64,000 bases of DNA from the NCBI GenBank assembly GCA_947462335.1, contig OX381721.1, positions 38,218,488-38,282,487 of the forward strand. The letters run 5' to 3'. This document shows, in pieces, positions 23,411 to 38,300 of the stretch (position 1 is its first letter; each line of letters opens with the position of its first letter). A program made the position numbers and the translations under genes. The notes beneath the pieces are model-generated. The model was not told where the DNA came from and ran no database searches. It worked only from the letters and a program-made list of their open reading frames with translations. The DNA is from Harmothoe impar. Lineage: Eukaryota > Annelida > Polychaeta > Phyllodocida > Polynoidae.

Positions 23411-26400
23411 TGGACATGGGCCTCCCATCTACCCATCAATGTCCTCATACATGCCACTTTCTGTTCCCTGTGTCAATATCTGCCCACAAGCTTATCTCAG
23501 GCAGTCAGCATATTGAGTATGGTACTATCATACAATGGGCGCAGTCTACCAGGTTGTACTCCCAGAGACTTTGTCATAGTCGGCACGTATCATTGTTGGC
23601 CACAAGACTTTTTTTCCGGCCCAAGAGCTTTAGAACACTGTCTGCTTAACCCTTATCACTAGCACACTTAAGATTTCTATATTCCAGAAATATTCATCAA
23701 TCAATCAATAGGGACCAATTAGCAGTATACCAATGATCCATCTGGGCATAAAAGTATTGTTTTTTCCCATCTCCAACTTTACTTTTAATATAGTAATGTC
23801 AATGAATACAGAATGTCCATCAAACACAACTGCCCACATTCTAAGCACTCTCGTTAACAGATGGATTTGCATATATTGTTTGCGAATCTAGTTCAACTTA
23901 AATTTTCACCTGTATTTAAATTTGCAAATATTGGAAGATAGTAGGAGTTTGACTACACTGAATACATTTTCCCTCTGTACATATTTCTGTGGATCTTAAA
24001 ATCCCCAGAATCCACAATATGATTTACACTATGAAAATGTATACATTTACAGTAGTCAGTCAGGTCCCCTATACCCTGAGATGCGTGTCAGAGCGGATTG
24101 TACCCTGTGATTAAACACTGCTCATGGTTGACTTACTCACTACAAACCATTGTCTTCTCCCCTCATCACATTGCCCTGCTGTCAGATATCTGATTCTTCA
24201 TACCTTGTGTATCCTCTCTTCATGTGTGAAGTCCTCATGTTACTGAGTATTGTTGACCTTCACAGAGAGCCTCGGGGACTCCAAGTGCATCTCTAGATCC
24301 CAAATGCCCTTTTGAAAGATTACTTTGAGATTGTTTCATCACAGGTTTCTTGTGAATGAGACTTACCAAAGGGAAAAACACAGGTCACTTCAGCTTGTCT
24401 TTCATATTTTTATGAACCTGGGTCAATATGAAAAGACTGTCTCTGCAGTATGTCTCAATGGCTACAACAATATAATTTCAGATAGCTAGATCCTGACTGG
24501 ACAGCTGTATACAATGCTGAATGTATATAGACTACACAATCTAGAATTGTGTTGTGGCAGTCTAAGGGCTATCAGCCTAATTTATGATGAGGCTGAAATA
24601 AAAGGTATGTGTCAGGTAACATGGGGAGAAAGTCTAGGGTTGGTAGGTTAGATTTATTTTAAACAAAATTGTATAAAAAAAAACCTAGGGTCGGCCCTGT
24701 TTTCATAGGCTCGGTCCGGTGACCTTAAACTAACTTTTTTTGGGGGTCTAATTCATGATTTATGACTGCTATGGTTTCAATTTGCACTTCCTTCCATCAC
24801 AGACACACAATCTCTCTGATTCCAGGAACAGCAAGCATTACAGACCGTCCATCTATCTGAAACATAGCATATTGATATTGATGTCTAACGTGTTTCCATC
24901 TACTCCCTCAACTGCAGACCTGATCCTGATCCCCATCCATTCTACGTTACCCAATATAGACAGCTTGACTGTCCGATGCTGGGCTGGTCTCACTCTAACA
25001 CATCATTCAGCTTCTTATCTAGTCCCCCTACTGTAAGTATAAGACATCCATCTCTCTAAACCACCCCTTATTCCCCACAGTACCTCCTTATCAACGCCAT
25101 CCTTCTACCTATTAAACAAAAATACAACTCGAGCTAGGATCCGTGGCATGGCACTGATACGCCCCCTGTGTATGATTAAAAAGGTTTTAAAACAGGTCAG
25201 GGAGTGCCACGGGGAGTATCTGCACATTTGGTACCAGTGGGAGGCAGTTGATTATGTTTCTCTAACAAGGATCAAATCTGTTATAAATGAGGCCTTATTC
25301 CCCCGCTCCATCTTCCTCACCCCCACAACAAATATAATTTCATACAACGGCCCTTCTTAAATTATTTGTTTTAGATCCAAACAAAACAGAAAAAACTAAA
25401 ATTGTAAATAAGATGGGGACATGCTAGATCAAACAATTCAGTAATTAATTGGGCTGTCACAACCCATGATTGTTGTGACACTTCCCTGTCAGTACTTTTA
25501 CAAACACAGCCCGGCTCAGTGAGATTGCCTAGCTTATATCTTTGTGAAATTAATTTCCCACACAATGTTGGCATTTGGCCTAGTCTATGGAGACAGGCAT
25601 ATAAAATAGTATTTGTCACAGTGTCAATGAGAACATGGAGACAAGTGTATATTGTAATTATGGATATAAAATCCTACAGGGAAATATACAGCTTGTCCAA
25701 TAGAATCGTGAATCCCTTTTACACACTCAAAAATATCTTCCTTTTTCTACATTAGTGACTTTTTTCTAATCCCATAGCACAAATTTGGCTAATAAAAAAT
25801 GAACAATGGTCAATATATAGATAGAACACATGACTGTTCCCAAAAATACATGATCTTTACAGTCCAATGAGAACAATCCCTATTATTGCCTCAGCATAGT
25901 GATACTGAAACTAGAGTTTACAAGGTTTGCTGTCTTAATGGGCCTAACATCTTTGAATTTTGTGTTATTTATGGGTAGGGGGAATCAGATTAGAACCACA
26001 TGCCTTTGAATTATCAGGCCTGATCTTCCTTGTATGAGATGGACTATGCATTAGATACACATGTATGTCAAATTGGTGTGCAGCAACAATGTTTCATTCT
26101 GTCATATCTGCTTGCACAGTTTCTAGAACTGTTTTCACTGATTCCATGAGACCCTGGGTCTGTTACATTGGGTAAAAAAACACTGATTTTGATTCCATTT
26201 CAAATATGATCTCTGTCAAGGTTGGTGTAACATTTACTTCTATTGATATTGATATATGTCCAACTGTTTCAAACTATTGTATTCAATAGAAAACATCTCA
26301 TAGAAGTAGGTCCCCAGAAATTTTTAGGGCCTGCTGCTTTGTGTAAAATATATCAAAAGTACACAGTGGGAATGAATACAAGTGTTAGAATAAACACAAC

Positions 26401-29400
26401 TAGTTATTGTAAAGCCATCTGTTGTAAATGCATGTTGTATAAAGGTAAGCTGCAGGTGCCTGCTCTGCTACCTATCAAATTGGTTTTTAAAATGTCCTTC
26501 AAGAGTTAAAAATTTGAATGTGATAAATGCCATTTGAGTTCTGTCCATTGCTTCTTCACTGACACTTGATTAGAAACATCAATTACTTGATTGATGCCCA
26601 GACCAGTATTATACAAGAGTACAGTGTGCAACACAAGGGTATCTTTGTGTCCGCCCCTGGAGATTATTCTTGATCGACCGGTTTCTACACAAGTGGTACC
26701 GGGAATCATATCACAAAAGGCGGAGACAAGGTACCACAAGTGGAGGAAACAGGAACTCAGACTGATTAGATAGAGTGGATCTCTGTGTTTAATTCATGTT
26801 ATGATTGATAAAATTAACTTTTAAGGATTGGTTTCATAGCTATTTTAGTGACGTCATCATTGAGAAACTTTCGATGGAGAATGAGCATCACTTTCTCCAT
26901 TGGAATGGGCTTTCTAGTACTTAAGCATAGTAGCTTTGTTTCTCCACATGAAATAAAAAGCTAGGACAGAAAGATAGGAGATCCAGGCAATACTGGAGGT
27001 AGAGGAGTGAAAGAAACACATACACAGCTGCTACCTACAGCCAGGGAACCATCTGTATGTGGACTCAGGTCTGCAAGGACTGCTCTGTTCTGGATTTAGA
27101 TCTGTCTTTTTCTGCTTCTTACAACTTCAGAGCTCTCCTTAAATATTGTCCAAGAATGTGCCTTATATACATGAAGAAATACATTGTTGTTAAAGGGAAC
27201 CCGCCCATCAGCATGAGAGCTTCCTTACAGCTTCTTTAATGGCAGGTCACTGGGTTCTTAGTGCCTGGGACTTCCAGCTCGTTAGTCTTAATGACAGGAA
27301 TGAACGTTTTTTTCCATCATAGCACAAACCATACTACTGACAAGAATATGCTTTATGTTATCTAAGATTTATCTGTACTTTTGAATGATTAATCCTGGTG
27401 AAATGTCCCTGTATTTCCATAACTTAAGCCTAAATAACTGACTAGAATATAACACAAAAAGAATCACTATTAGTTCAGCAGATAATTGAACTCATCACAG
27501 TGATAGAACATGTTTTAACACAGCTTTCAGAAAGGGACTCACTCAAATCTCTTGTGCAAAGCGTTGTTTAGAGGATCCCTTTCAGAAATGCTTTCATCTT
27601 CTCTGATACTCAACTGCCTCTGTTCTCCTCTGAGTAGAGGTTATCTAATTTAAAGTCTGAAACACTTTGGAAATGGCCATCTTTCATGGCTATCAATATA
27701 TCTAGGCCTTTGAGTTTCCTGCAAGATTTTGTATTTTTGATGCCTAGTAGTCCTTAATAATGAAGATGTGTTGTGATGATAATACTCTCCAAACAATAGT
27801 TATTTGTTGAGTCCCTCTCCTCTGTTTGGATCTATATTCACATCCAATCATCTTTTCTATGTAATATTTTACAATTAGGTCGCTGGCAGAACCAGGTAAC
27901 TCTTGTTTCTCTTCAATGTAAGAGAAAGTGTGGTTATGGTTATAACAACTCATCTTCTGATACAATCTCTCGTGTTGCTCCAGCAGCTTTTAGTTGATTA
28001 CTTTTAGCCTTGATGCTAATTAACGTCTGAAGCTCATCATTCATCGTATTACCGTGTGGAAACCACTGCAGTATTTCATTACAAATGTTTGCCTTTTGCA
28101 TTTAGCAGTTTATCAACTGATTTTTAATCCCTGTATGATGGTAGCAGCACAGATCTTAGTCTTTGTAGTTCACCTTATTATATTACATTTGACAAAATTC
28201 ATTTTTCAATGGATGCTCTGATATCAGGTTCATCAGTATCTTGTCTATATGGTACACCCAAAATACATCAGACCAAATCATTTTGGTGCTCAAATTTTAC
28301 CCGTGAAAATACAAGCAGTATAGCTAATTTAACTGTATCCTCGAAAGCTCTAGAATAAATAAAAAACGCCCTGCTTCTAATTAGTTTTATCTAAGGGAGT
28401 GTTTACAAAATACATTAATCAAGACCACACTGTAAGTCAAAACTCTAATGATTCATGGATTATTGCACCACAGGTCATCATTTCAAACCCATTCTTATAA
28501 TCTAAATAATCTAATATGGTAGAAGAGCAGATCAATCAGCACAAGCCACTTCTGTAATATTCTGTCTTTAATCTCCCTCAGTATAAGCTCCCTTGTTGAG
28601 GTAAAACCTGCATGGTGCCTCCAAGTCAATGTTTATGAAAGTTACCAGATCTGATTATGGTTTAGGTTAATAAAAGTAAAAGTAAGATGGTAGTTATGAT
28701 GGGCCATACTGGATCCAAGGAGGGTTTTTTGACTTAGTGGACACAATATTTTTTGACAAATTATTCCTCTCGGGACCTAATTCCTGCCTAGTATCTAAAA
28801 ACATCTTTACTTCATAGAAAGTGTGCCATTGCTTTATGACATAACAATCACAGTGGACAAAACTGTGTATATATGTTACCATACTCATGAATAAATATAT
28901 ATCAAGTCATTAGTAATTGTTTAAGGGTGATGGTTATTCTGTTCTCAAAGGCTGCAGAAGTGGATTCATTATTGCCACAGTAACATGCCACAATTAAGCT
29001 AAGAAAAGGAGCAGTGCACCATAAGGCTATTACAAAGGGTCAGTGCCGAGATGGAAGCTGGCATTTAGTATTGTGACTTAAAAGGCAGGGGGAAACAGAG
29101 CCAATGCCAACTACCTTCCTGACATGCGACAGGCCTTTCAGTCCAATAGGGTTTAGGGCCTCATCACGTGATGTGAGTGTGGCCTGTGATTGGCTGAGCT
29201 CAGAGCAGCTCGCTGGTACTGAGCAGGTCATGAGCTGCTGCTGGTGTCCAGGTTAATGAGTCAGCGGGAACTCGGGGAGGTCAGCACGAAACACTGTTAA
29301 AGGAAACTGGGCCTTTTAGTCTAATTAACTGAGATGAACCACTGCAGGTCAACAACTCTGAGGAGCCTGGGCCTTAATATGTGATAATAATCTCATGATA

Positions 29401-30179
29401 CATTAAATGGTACATATAATATATAAGGCAAGTAAAAAGAAATAAAAACAAGATGATTGTAATGTGAAAAAAATATATGATATTGGCTGATTTTCGAGAA
29501 TACAGATATTTAACATATTTGACTGGACCTGTCATCCAGCATAAACTTGATACTGATAGCAATACCAAGGAAGTAGTGTGGTGTGTTTCATCATCTCCTG
29601 GTTTACAAGTGTTCCATATTTCATTACTTACTGTCAATGTCTTAACTTCTAAAAATGAGGTTTTTGGAGAATGTCTTTACCTGCTTTGAACGTCCTTCCC
29701 TTAAATTTAGTCTATGTTTTAAGCTCAGCTGGTAGTTGATTATAAATACATGAGGTTTAGCAACAAGAACCAAAGATAAATACAATTGAACCAGGGTCTG
29801 AGAGGTTCAACCCTTTGAGAACTTTTATGAATCAACTACACACTAGGACACACACTCCTTAATACCATTCACGTCTGCTTGGCAATTGACCCATCATGTC
29901 CCACAGCTAACCAGATCATGTGGTGTCCTTAACCCAATCAGAGCAGGCTGTGCCCTTCACTGCCTACAGCAACCAGTCACACTCTCCAAACACACTGACT
30001 GAGTTGGGCAGTGTTAGGCGCTATAAGAACCATCCAGCCAAAGTCATCAATGTTTTTGCCAAGCTGAGCATTACACTGAAGTAGCTGGGACCTGGGTGTA
30101 ATTCCAATAATCTAATCAAACTCTTCATAACTCTTAGGGGTGTATGTCAGTCCATCTATGATGAACTGTTTGCTTTTAT
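23411..30179. other. Intergenic, no gene supported
   Basis: Several open frames of 60-110 codons exist but none has a recognisable domain, and most overlap simple sequence. A foldback with TGAGAAACTTTCGATGGAGA / TTTCTCCATTGG at 26858-26925 is related to the 33.5- and 45.1-kb repeats. The remainder is AT-rich and featureless to me. Confidence 0.45.
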
Positions 30180-30335
30180 TGAGGCTCAGTGTGAGGGAGG
30201 AAACCTGACTCAGGTGGCATAGTGTGACTTTATACAGGTGAAGGGGATATGTCCTGGTGGCAGCAGTGTTAGGGAGGGCACTGAGAACTGATATTGCTAG
30301 GTCAGGCTAGATGTAGAGGTCAGGCCCTAGAAAAA
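30180..30335 (-). repeat. Inverted copy of the 23.3-kb dispersed repeat
   Basis: On the - strand this reads GGCCTGACCTCTACATCTAG then CCTGACC, GTGCCCTCCCTAACACTGCT and GCCACCAGGACATA. That is the same order as 23285-23390 on the + strand. Confidence 0.65.
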
Positions 30336-30654
30336 ATAAATAATAAATTGTGAAAGGCCTATATTCAAGTTTATTTGTCTTGATAGTTGGAATAACACTG
30401 TCATGATGTAGTTAACCATTAAACTGTATACTTTAATAATGTTTCTCCACGCAGTTGCTGACCATTAATAAGAACCTGACATGGATATTATCCCTAGTCA
30501 ACACAAATATATGTCTGTGCACATATTATGCTTCCAGGAGTCTTAGCTCTCTAGCAGGACAGGCACTGGTTTCCACCCTAGTCAGCTAGTGTAATGACCA
30601 CTGACTGGGTCTAATCACACCTGTTTATGAGCACTACACTAGCACTTAAATTAA

Positions 30655-31000
30655 GGCTCAGTCTCACAACTTTGTAACAATTGGATAGTCTTTGACTGGG
30701 TGACTTCTTTGACCCGGTAACATCTTTGACCGGGTGGCGTCTTTGAGTCAAAGGATATATTCACACTATATGAAAGGAAATTTATTTCAAGTTCATATTT
30801 ATGTGTAGGCTCTATTACGTGTATTATAGCAATATGTTATATTTCCTCTTCCTGGTCAAAGGCTCCACTTTCTGTATCACATGGACTTTGAGTCCAAAGC
30901 ATCCCTATCAACTTTTTCAAATAGTAGAGTAATGGAACAATTAAAATAAATGAGAAATTGTCTTCTCTAGCTTCTCGGTCAAAGACGTCATCCAGCTATG
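30655..31000. repeat. Diverged relative of the 11.5-kb MITE
   Basis: GGCTCAGTCTCACAACTTTG is followed by iterated CTTTGACYGGGTGRCGTCTT units. Further inverted CGGTCAAAGACGTCATCC-like words lie near 30843 and 30976. Compare the GACYGGGTGCCGTCTCTGAC units of the 11510-11807 element. Confidence 0.55.
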
Positions 31001-31009
31001 TTTGCATAC

Positions 31010-33475
31010 TCTTCATAATTCTGCGCATAGCCATGAAATAGGTTTCTGAGACATTATGATTAAGAAGTAAGAAACTCGCTACTCTGTTTACGGTACCCCA
31101 AAGCATGCACCTAATTCACATTTCTTTTACTCCACCTCGCAGCATGGCCACCTTTACCACTTTATATCCTCCTTTGCAGGTCTAGTTACAGGTAGTGCAC
31201 CTAAGCAATAGATGCATTTGGGTTTTCGAGATTACCTGCGCTACACACAGACAAAAACAAGTCATTGAATTAGATTTGCAGCTTTATTAACCCTTCAGAA
31301 GTGGTATTATTTATGAAATATGTGAACCTTGTATGCCTAGGGTTTTGCATGAAGGGGTTCTTTAGTAGAACAGGGAATCCCTATTTTCCCCAAAGAGATA
31401 TGAAACCTACAAGTCAACACAGTTATTATGAAAATGATAAGCCTTTAAGGGCATTGGCTTTTAGGTTTAAGTAGGTGAAAGTGAGAACTTGTGTAAGAAA
31501 ATGGGTCTTTTTGCAGAAATAACTTTGGAGGCCATATCAAAGTTATTACCTGCATGATTATTATTTAACCACCTGTCCTTATGCCTCTGGTAAGATAATT
31601 ACAATTATCTTTTAATTATTTTGAATGAGTAATCAGCAACTCGTCATCTGCCTGCTCAATGGTACCCCTGGTGTTTTAAAAAGGGAATTTCTTGGAAGGA
31701 CCTCATAAAACACTTGCTTGAGTTAAAGTATTTTATGCCTATGCTATGGTTATTCCTAGTTGATAATGTACAAGAAAATGGACACCAATTACAGTTGAAG
31801 CAGAGAGCTCCTAAATTTTCTTGGGTTTCTTTTAGCTTTACTGACTTCTTCTGATACGTTTTCGGCTCACTTAGTGATAGGTAAACTGTATCAGCCAAAC
31901 GCTAAAAATGCTGTAAAGCCAGGAATTGCATAAAAAGGGAGCTTTCAATTGCATTTCAATGTTGCAGCTGTAGTTTTGTACTTCTATTTGACCATAGTAA
32001 AACATAGTAAGGGGTGCTTTGCAATATGGCCAAAGAAAATGACAAAATACATATATATGACATACAGTTCGAAAAATGTCTATTTGCGAGAGCTGTTCAG
32101 CTTTAGCAATGTCCTTTTTAGCGCCTTTTTAGCGGATATGTGTTTTAAGTCATTGCCCAAGGCATTTTTCCATTCTGTATATATATGGGTCTCTTGGCAA
32201 AAATGGCCATCTTCAAATTTGGGATTTGCAGGGTTTTTTCTTTGTGTTCCCCAGCCGATGTCTGAAAGGTCATTGAAAAACATAATGTAAATCTCCTTCA
32301 GTGCAAAAGCACATATATCTATTCTGCTGACAGAAGCCGGAAATGCAGATTCTCCAAATATATGTACACTAGTAGAAACATTGTGTTTATTGGGCAAAGG
32401 AAGACTGGGCAGGGGCAATCTGTTTATAGAAAAAGGTACAAACAGGAGGTAGATTGGTTGGGGGCTGTCTATGGTGGGGCGGCATTTGGCATTTGATAGG
32501 CTTTGTCAGATAATTGGAAAAATAAAAGGGGGGTATAGGTTGGTTGGGTAACTGTGTGAACATGCTTTCATGTGTAATATCATTGTGTTGGCAGAGTATG
32601 GCAGAAGTGTTATACTCATTCAAACACCTTAAGGGATGAATTGGGTAATGGAAGGAGAATTGGTGATAGATCAGTTAAAAGGAAACATGAAAGGAAGAGT
32701 GTAGGTTTTGCCGTTTATATTCTTCACTGGTATCCTGCTGACAGAACACAGTATTCATACATCAATCAACACAAATATTTTACTAATACATTTAAAACAC
32801 CATATCAAACACACACACACAATGTTATAAAGATTGGCTAATCAAATATCGAAATGGACAAAGATAATTAAGCAAGGAACTGCACCTACTCCACCCTCAA
32901 TTATCATAATAGAGTGATTCATATGTACCAGATATCTTCCTCCAATTCCAAAGAGGGTCCTGCCAAATACCACTAATCACTGCACCTTGCATGTCCATAA
33001 AGCTGTGAGAGGCCTGTAAGCACTAATCTCGTGTGGTCCTCCCCATGTGCCTTCTTCTGATAATTTGCCTGTCCTATAGGAGAAGAACTTAAAATGTAGG
33101 AGGAGTCTATACTAGAAATCAAGGGTTGTGAAGCTGCCTGAGAGATATGATATCAATTTTATCTGAGGAAATATACATAGTCCTACACTGCAGCTCCTCC
33201 ATACTGATCTGTTCTCATCCTACAGCTATTAACATGCACCACACATCTTCATCCTGTGGCGGATCCTCCTCATCCCCCCTAATTACTGTTCCTTGCATGT
33301 CCATAGAACAACATGAGGCATGCAGCTACTTATCTCCTGTGCCCCTCCTTAGGTGCCTTCTTATGACACTGTCCCTACACTGTTGGACACCAACACTTTA
33401 GCTACAGTTCTGTGGAAGATGTTGTGCGGCTAACTGAGACATGCACATTTATTTCATGTGGAGAAACAAAGTTAC
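31010..33475. other. Intergenic, nothing recognised
   Basis: No coding region or repeat structure that I can support, apart from a short (AC)n run at about 32808-32821. Confidence 0.45.
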
Positions 33476-33735
33476 TATGCTTAAGTACTAAAATAGTCAT
33501 TCTCCACACCCCAGTGGAGAAACTGGTGCTCATTCTCCATGGGCTGTTTCTCGATTATGACGTCACCAAAGTAGCTATAAAACTAATGTTTGATTGCTTA
33601 TTCTAATTAATTTAATCAAGAATCACATGAAATAAATACAGATATCCACTCTAATTAGTCTGAACTCCTGGTTTCTCCACCTGTGATGCATTGGATTGCA
33701 TCACACTCGGCTCTGCCTCTTGAGGTACAATCCAA
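33476..33735. repeat. Dispersed ~240-bp repeat, copy 1
   Basis: The series TTCTCCACACCCCAGTGGAG ... ATGAAATAAATACAGATATC ... GAACTCCTGGTTTCTCCACC ... ACTCGGCTCTGCCT is matched in the same order and spacing at 45130-45340. A rather diverged interspersed family, possibly a SINE or MITE. No ORF. Confidence 0.7.
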
Positions 33736-35282
33736 TGCACCACTCATGGAGAAACCTGTCCTTCAGACAGATTATTATGGACCTCTGTGTATGTGATTAC
33801 TGCTGTACCTTTGTCTGTGATCAACACAACTACTGTTGTCACTGGCACATGATGCAGCTGAGGCTGTTTGTATTAGTCAGTCTCTACAAATACAATGGCA
33901 TTGTCTATTCTAATGAGCCCAACATGCAAAGGTTCTAAAATTTAGTGAGATCTGAGATCCTGAGAGTTCACATGAATGGGAAGTTCTTAGATGTTTTCAC
34001 AGATGCAATTAGCTTTTCAATAACATTAAGACGCACAGAAGAGTGCCATTTTGTGATGGGAATGATAAGCATGTGCCTTCACCATCCCTCTGTAACGCAT
34101 TGTTTGTTATAGCCTCCCCTACCATCTAGTTCCCCCCACTCGCCTGTACACTGTAGTGTATAGTTAGTTACACCAAAATGTGTGTTAGAAGTGGCTGTTG
34201 ATAAGCTTCATAAAATTTGCTTATATACCAAACCTTAATCTATAATCATTTAATGCTAAAAGTTATGATTATCATCTTTCAGATAAATCATGCATATGAA
34301 TTATAATTATGATAAGTTTTCCATCTCGAATTTTTGTTTGTTTAAACACTATGGATCATACTATGGATCCGAGATTGAATCATCAGAACTAGTTATTTTC
34401 ATATCTCAAGTAACGCCTCTTTCCTTCTTCCAATGCCTATTCACAATGAGACCCAGTCTCAGTGAATCAATACAACTGAAGTATTCCGTTGGGCATTATG
34501 TTATTGAGGTGTGGATTAATGGTATGGAATTATGCATGTCATGGTGTAAAGGCATTCTCTGAGGTGCTGCTATAATCATCGATTCAATTTACATCCAGAA
34601 TAAAAGCGGTGAATATCAACTTGTGCAAATTAGTGGATGAAACAATTATCCAATGGTTTCCATTAATTGACCAACCATGTAACCATGAGTGGCAATTACT
34701 AAACAAGTTTCAACAGAATTAGTTTTGTTAAAAGCAGCCACTCCCTAGCCTCTGCAGTGAATTTGCAATTAATTGAACCCACTAATCTGCATAATAATGC
34801 ATATTAACAATAAACACCAGCGACCCTGGCTGCAGAATGAACAATAAGCAGTATATTTATCAATATTACTTATTGAGACTACCTTGGCTAAAGTATAAAA
34901 AGGTATTTTATATATATTTGAAAACAAATGTATTTGCATATGTGCATTAGGCTTAATTCGGTCCATTTTGTCACTATTTTAGATGTGTGTCAAAAGGGCC
35001 TTGGTTATCTACCCGACAGCAGGAGATGTATATCCTCCAATAGTTCTAGGTGTAAATAAACATGTTAATGACTGAAAATTGAAATCACCGTTCACCATAA
35101 TATTCAACATGATACTTCATTACCTAAGAGCTGCTTCAAAAGCCATGTCTACAGACCATCACTGTGCATCACCAACTGGTCATGGTGACTGTAAGGTTCT
35201 GCCCTGTAGCCTTAAATCGTAGATCTATGCAGGGAGTCAATGTGGAAGGTTGTTTATCCATTTATAATTGGCAGTAGGAATG

Positions 35283-35283
<1 letters not shown>
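33736..35283. other. Intergenic, nothing recognised
   Basis: AT-rich DNA without supported genes or repeats. Confidence 0.45.

Positions 35284-35330
<47 letters not shown>
35284..35330. repeat. (AG)n microsatellite
   Basis: About 23 uninterrupted AG dinucleotides. Confidence 0.97.
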
Positions 35331-35332
<2 letters not shown>

Positions 35333-38300
35333 GTATTTAACCAGTGGTCTGCTCTATATATACAGATGAGCCCCACCCAGTAGTTGGCAATTAAGTATAA
35401 TATTCCTACTGTGAGCTAGAGTTTGAAAAGTAGACATTTATTTGACAAAAAGGACAAGTGCCCTTTCCACATGATGGAGTACAGTATTGTGGAGTTATAA
35501 GAACCATTATATACAAGATTTCCTCATTTTTGATGTTTTATTAATGTAAGGTTATGTTCCACTGATTTGAAAATGTTATGAATCTGTTTGTAAAATAAAA
35601 GTTTACAATGTTAAATTTATTGACGATTTCTGTCTGACCTACAGATTCAGGTTAGCTTCGAATAATTATGATGAGGAGTGCAGAAAGAAGTGGGTAGACA
35701 AACGGTGATAAGACCTTCATGATCATGTTGTTAAAAAACCTTTAGCAAAAACTGATTTGTTGCCTTCTTAATTTTTTGTCAAAAGATGGAACACATGAAA
35801 GGCAAGATGCAGAATAAGAATTCTCCATGGTCCATCATCTCTCAACTGGAGGAACCCAATTTGATATTTTAGGCATGACCTTGACCTAGGGGAAGCTGCA
35901 GCTATCATGTGACCGTCTGCAGTGTTCTCTGATAGATCTAGATTTAACCAATTATGCTTTGAGACTCCATACATTTTCTGGTGTAGGGACAGAGGGCAAG
36001 GAGGGGCCAGTGGGGGCTGACCTGTTGCATGAATACACTATTTCCTGGAGCTGATTAACCAGGTTTGGTATTTACTTTTGTTACTGCAGGCATCCTATGG
36101 AAACGGAAATCCCTGCATCAAATGGTTTTGATTTGAAGATCAATGCTTATAATATGTGTCGGCCAGTTATTAGAATCATTTAAACTAAATTTTTTGATGT
36201 TTTACTGGACTTAACACTGTTTCTTTGCTGGGTCACTGTTTTCTCTCAATCCTAATCCAGTAAAGCATGTAAAGCTAGAATATCATATCTGTCAGTTAGG
36301 TATTTATGAAGGCCTGAACGGCCATATGCTATTGAGCACACTATGCTGTAAATATCATTAAAACAATTTATTTTGAAAAACAACAACTGATTTTTCGGTA
36401 TAAGAAAAATTGAAAAGTCCATATAGATCTAATGGTCCTGGACTAATATCACTTTTTGTTTGCTATCAATGCAAGCCTCATGATCAATCTGATTCTGTTG
36501 GCAGCCCTGACACAAAGCAGGAATCTCTCGCGGCAGTCGAGCACCCAATCATGGGGGTCCCTATGGCTATACCATCCACTGTGGAAGAGATTTACATCTA
36601 CTTCAATTATCACCCAGACCCAGACAGGGTCTTGTGACCTTATCATTGTGGTTCCCTGTGTCTATACAGTCCCCGTGCAAGCAGGTCTACATCAACATCA
36701 CATGTAACCTAGACTCAGACAGCATCTACTGAGGTTGCAGCAAAACCTGCCAGTATACCAACATGACCAAAGATCTCTGACAAATCTACATCATTTTTAT
36801 TATTGCTTCGCAAAACTGTGTAAACACAGACATCAGATTTGTGTCAAAGTCAAACATCAGATAATAACGCTATCATGAGGAAGGGATATTCAACTGTACT
36901 GAAAATGTTCCTGGATAGTATAGATCTATATCAATCATACAAAAAATAGCAATTTGGCAACCTGATGGAATATAAACAAATTCAACATACTTTATGACCA
37001 CATATTTGATAAATATAATGCTATGTGTAAAGGCAATAGTTGTAATGAACTCATATATATATACCTTTACTTACACTTCCTAATGACTCATTGTCCAATT
37101 GATTCTTTGACATTTCAGGCAATAAAGCAAGCTCCTATTGCACTGTCTGAGCAGTTATTGAAATGAAGGATGCTGGCATTAGTTCTCATTATGATCTTTG
37201 CAATTAAAAGAAACTGTTGTCTGCAACAAAGCTCAGATGAACATGCTTTTTAAAAAAGTTGTAATTGAGTTGCTCTATGCTGTTTTGACAATTTCACATT
37301 AACTTACATGCATGTATACAGTTTCAGTTTTGAACTGCTGAACAAGCAAGGAAATAAACACAGATGTTGTTAGGAGACTTTCACTTCATGCATCCGGGTG
37401 AAACATATTGAACTTCTTCAGGCAGCAATATGGTCAGCTCTCAAAAACACTAGAGGTTGATCCTAACTTTACAATTATTGTATTACTTTTATATATTAAA
37501 GGGACGAATGTATATCGAACAAAGAAATTTGAATGTGATAAAATATGTTACGGGGAGGGATGACATGGCAAACTTCTCATTAGGTCTCCCCTGTGCTCAT
37601 CTGAGCAATTAGAGGCAACAAGATGCATTCTATACCGGTAGTTTTAAAGCCTGAATCATTTAGTTCCTTAGTGCCAAATATCAGTGCATTGTCCCTCCCC
37701 TTGTACTTTTATTATGTGGCGTCTGCAGCTGTAAGCCACATGATTATTTCAGCTGGATATGGTATCAATGCTGTTTCATTTAAATGCAAAGGACTGGAGT
37801 AAATTTCTGAATTCTTAGAAGTTCCTAATAAGGATGACAGTTATAGGAAATATGTGGGCTTTTTTTCCAAAACTTCTCAACTGAAACACTCTGGTGTTGT
37901 GTCAGGGTTATTTAAGGAAGAAAATGGACTCGTCCCATGTTGCAAGGTATTGTGATATTGTCTTCATTTCCAAATTAAAGGACAAAGTGTAATGAAAACC
38001 ACACTAAGTTAATGAAATAGGATGCTTGAATAATGAAACATTATCCTTATCTTCAGATCATTAAGATACTTGCGACTTTTTAAGATTGTAGCCTACTTAG
38101 GCTCCAAGCCCTGAGGGTGATTTTATCGTTTCTCAGCTTGTCTGTGAAACTGTATTTAAACTGTTACCGATTTATGTCAAGCATTTGCCTGACCCATTTT
38201 ATCACTTGTCCAACAACTAACCCACTTATTAGGTCATTTAAAAAAAATGATGATTACAATCATACATCCGTATGGACAATGCTCTGGTTCCAAGTCACCA

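Noticed and set aside
24755..25360. Two-exon host gene (GTAAG at about 25033, CCCACAG before 25081)
   Set aside because: Splice-like sites exist but the joined frame is short, ends soon, and has no recognisable domain.
36410..36707. Two overlapping + strand frames in a GC-richer patch
   Set aside because: No recognisable domain. The overlap in two frames argues against either being coding.
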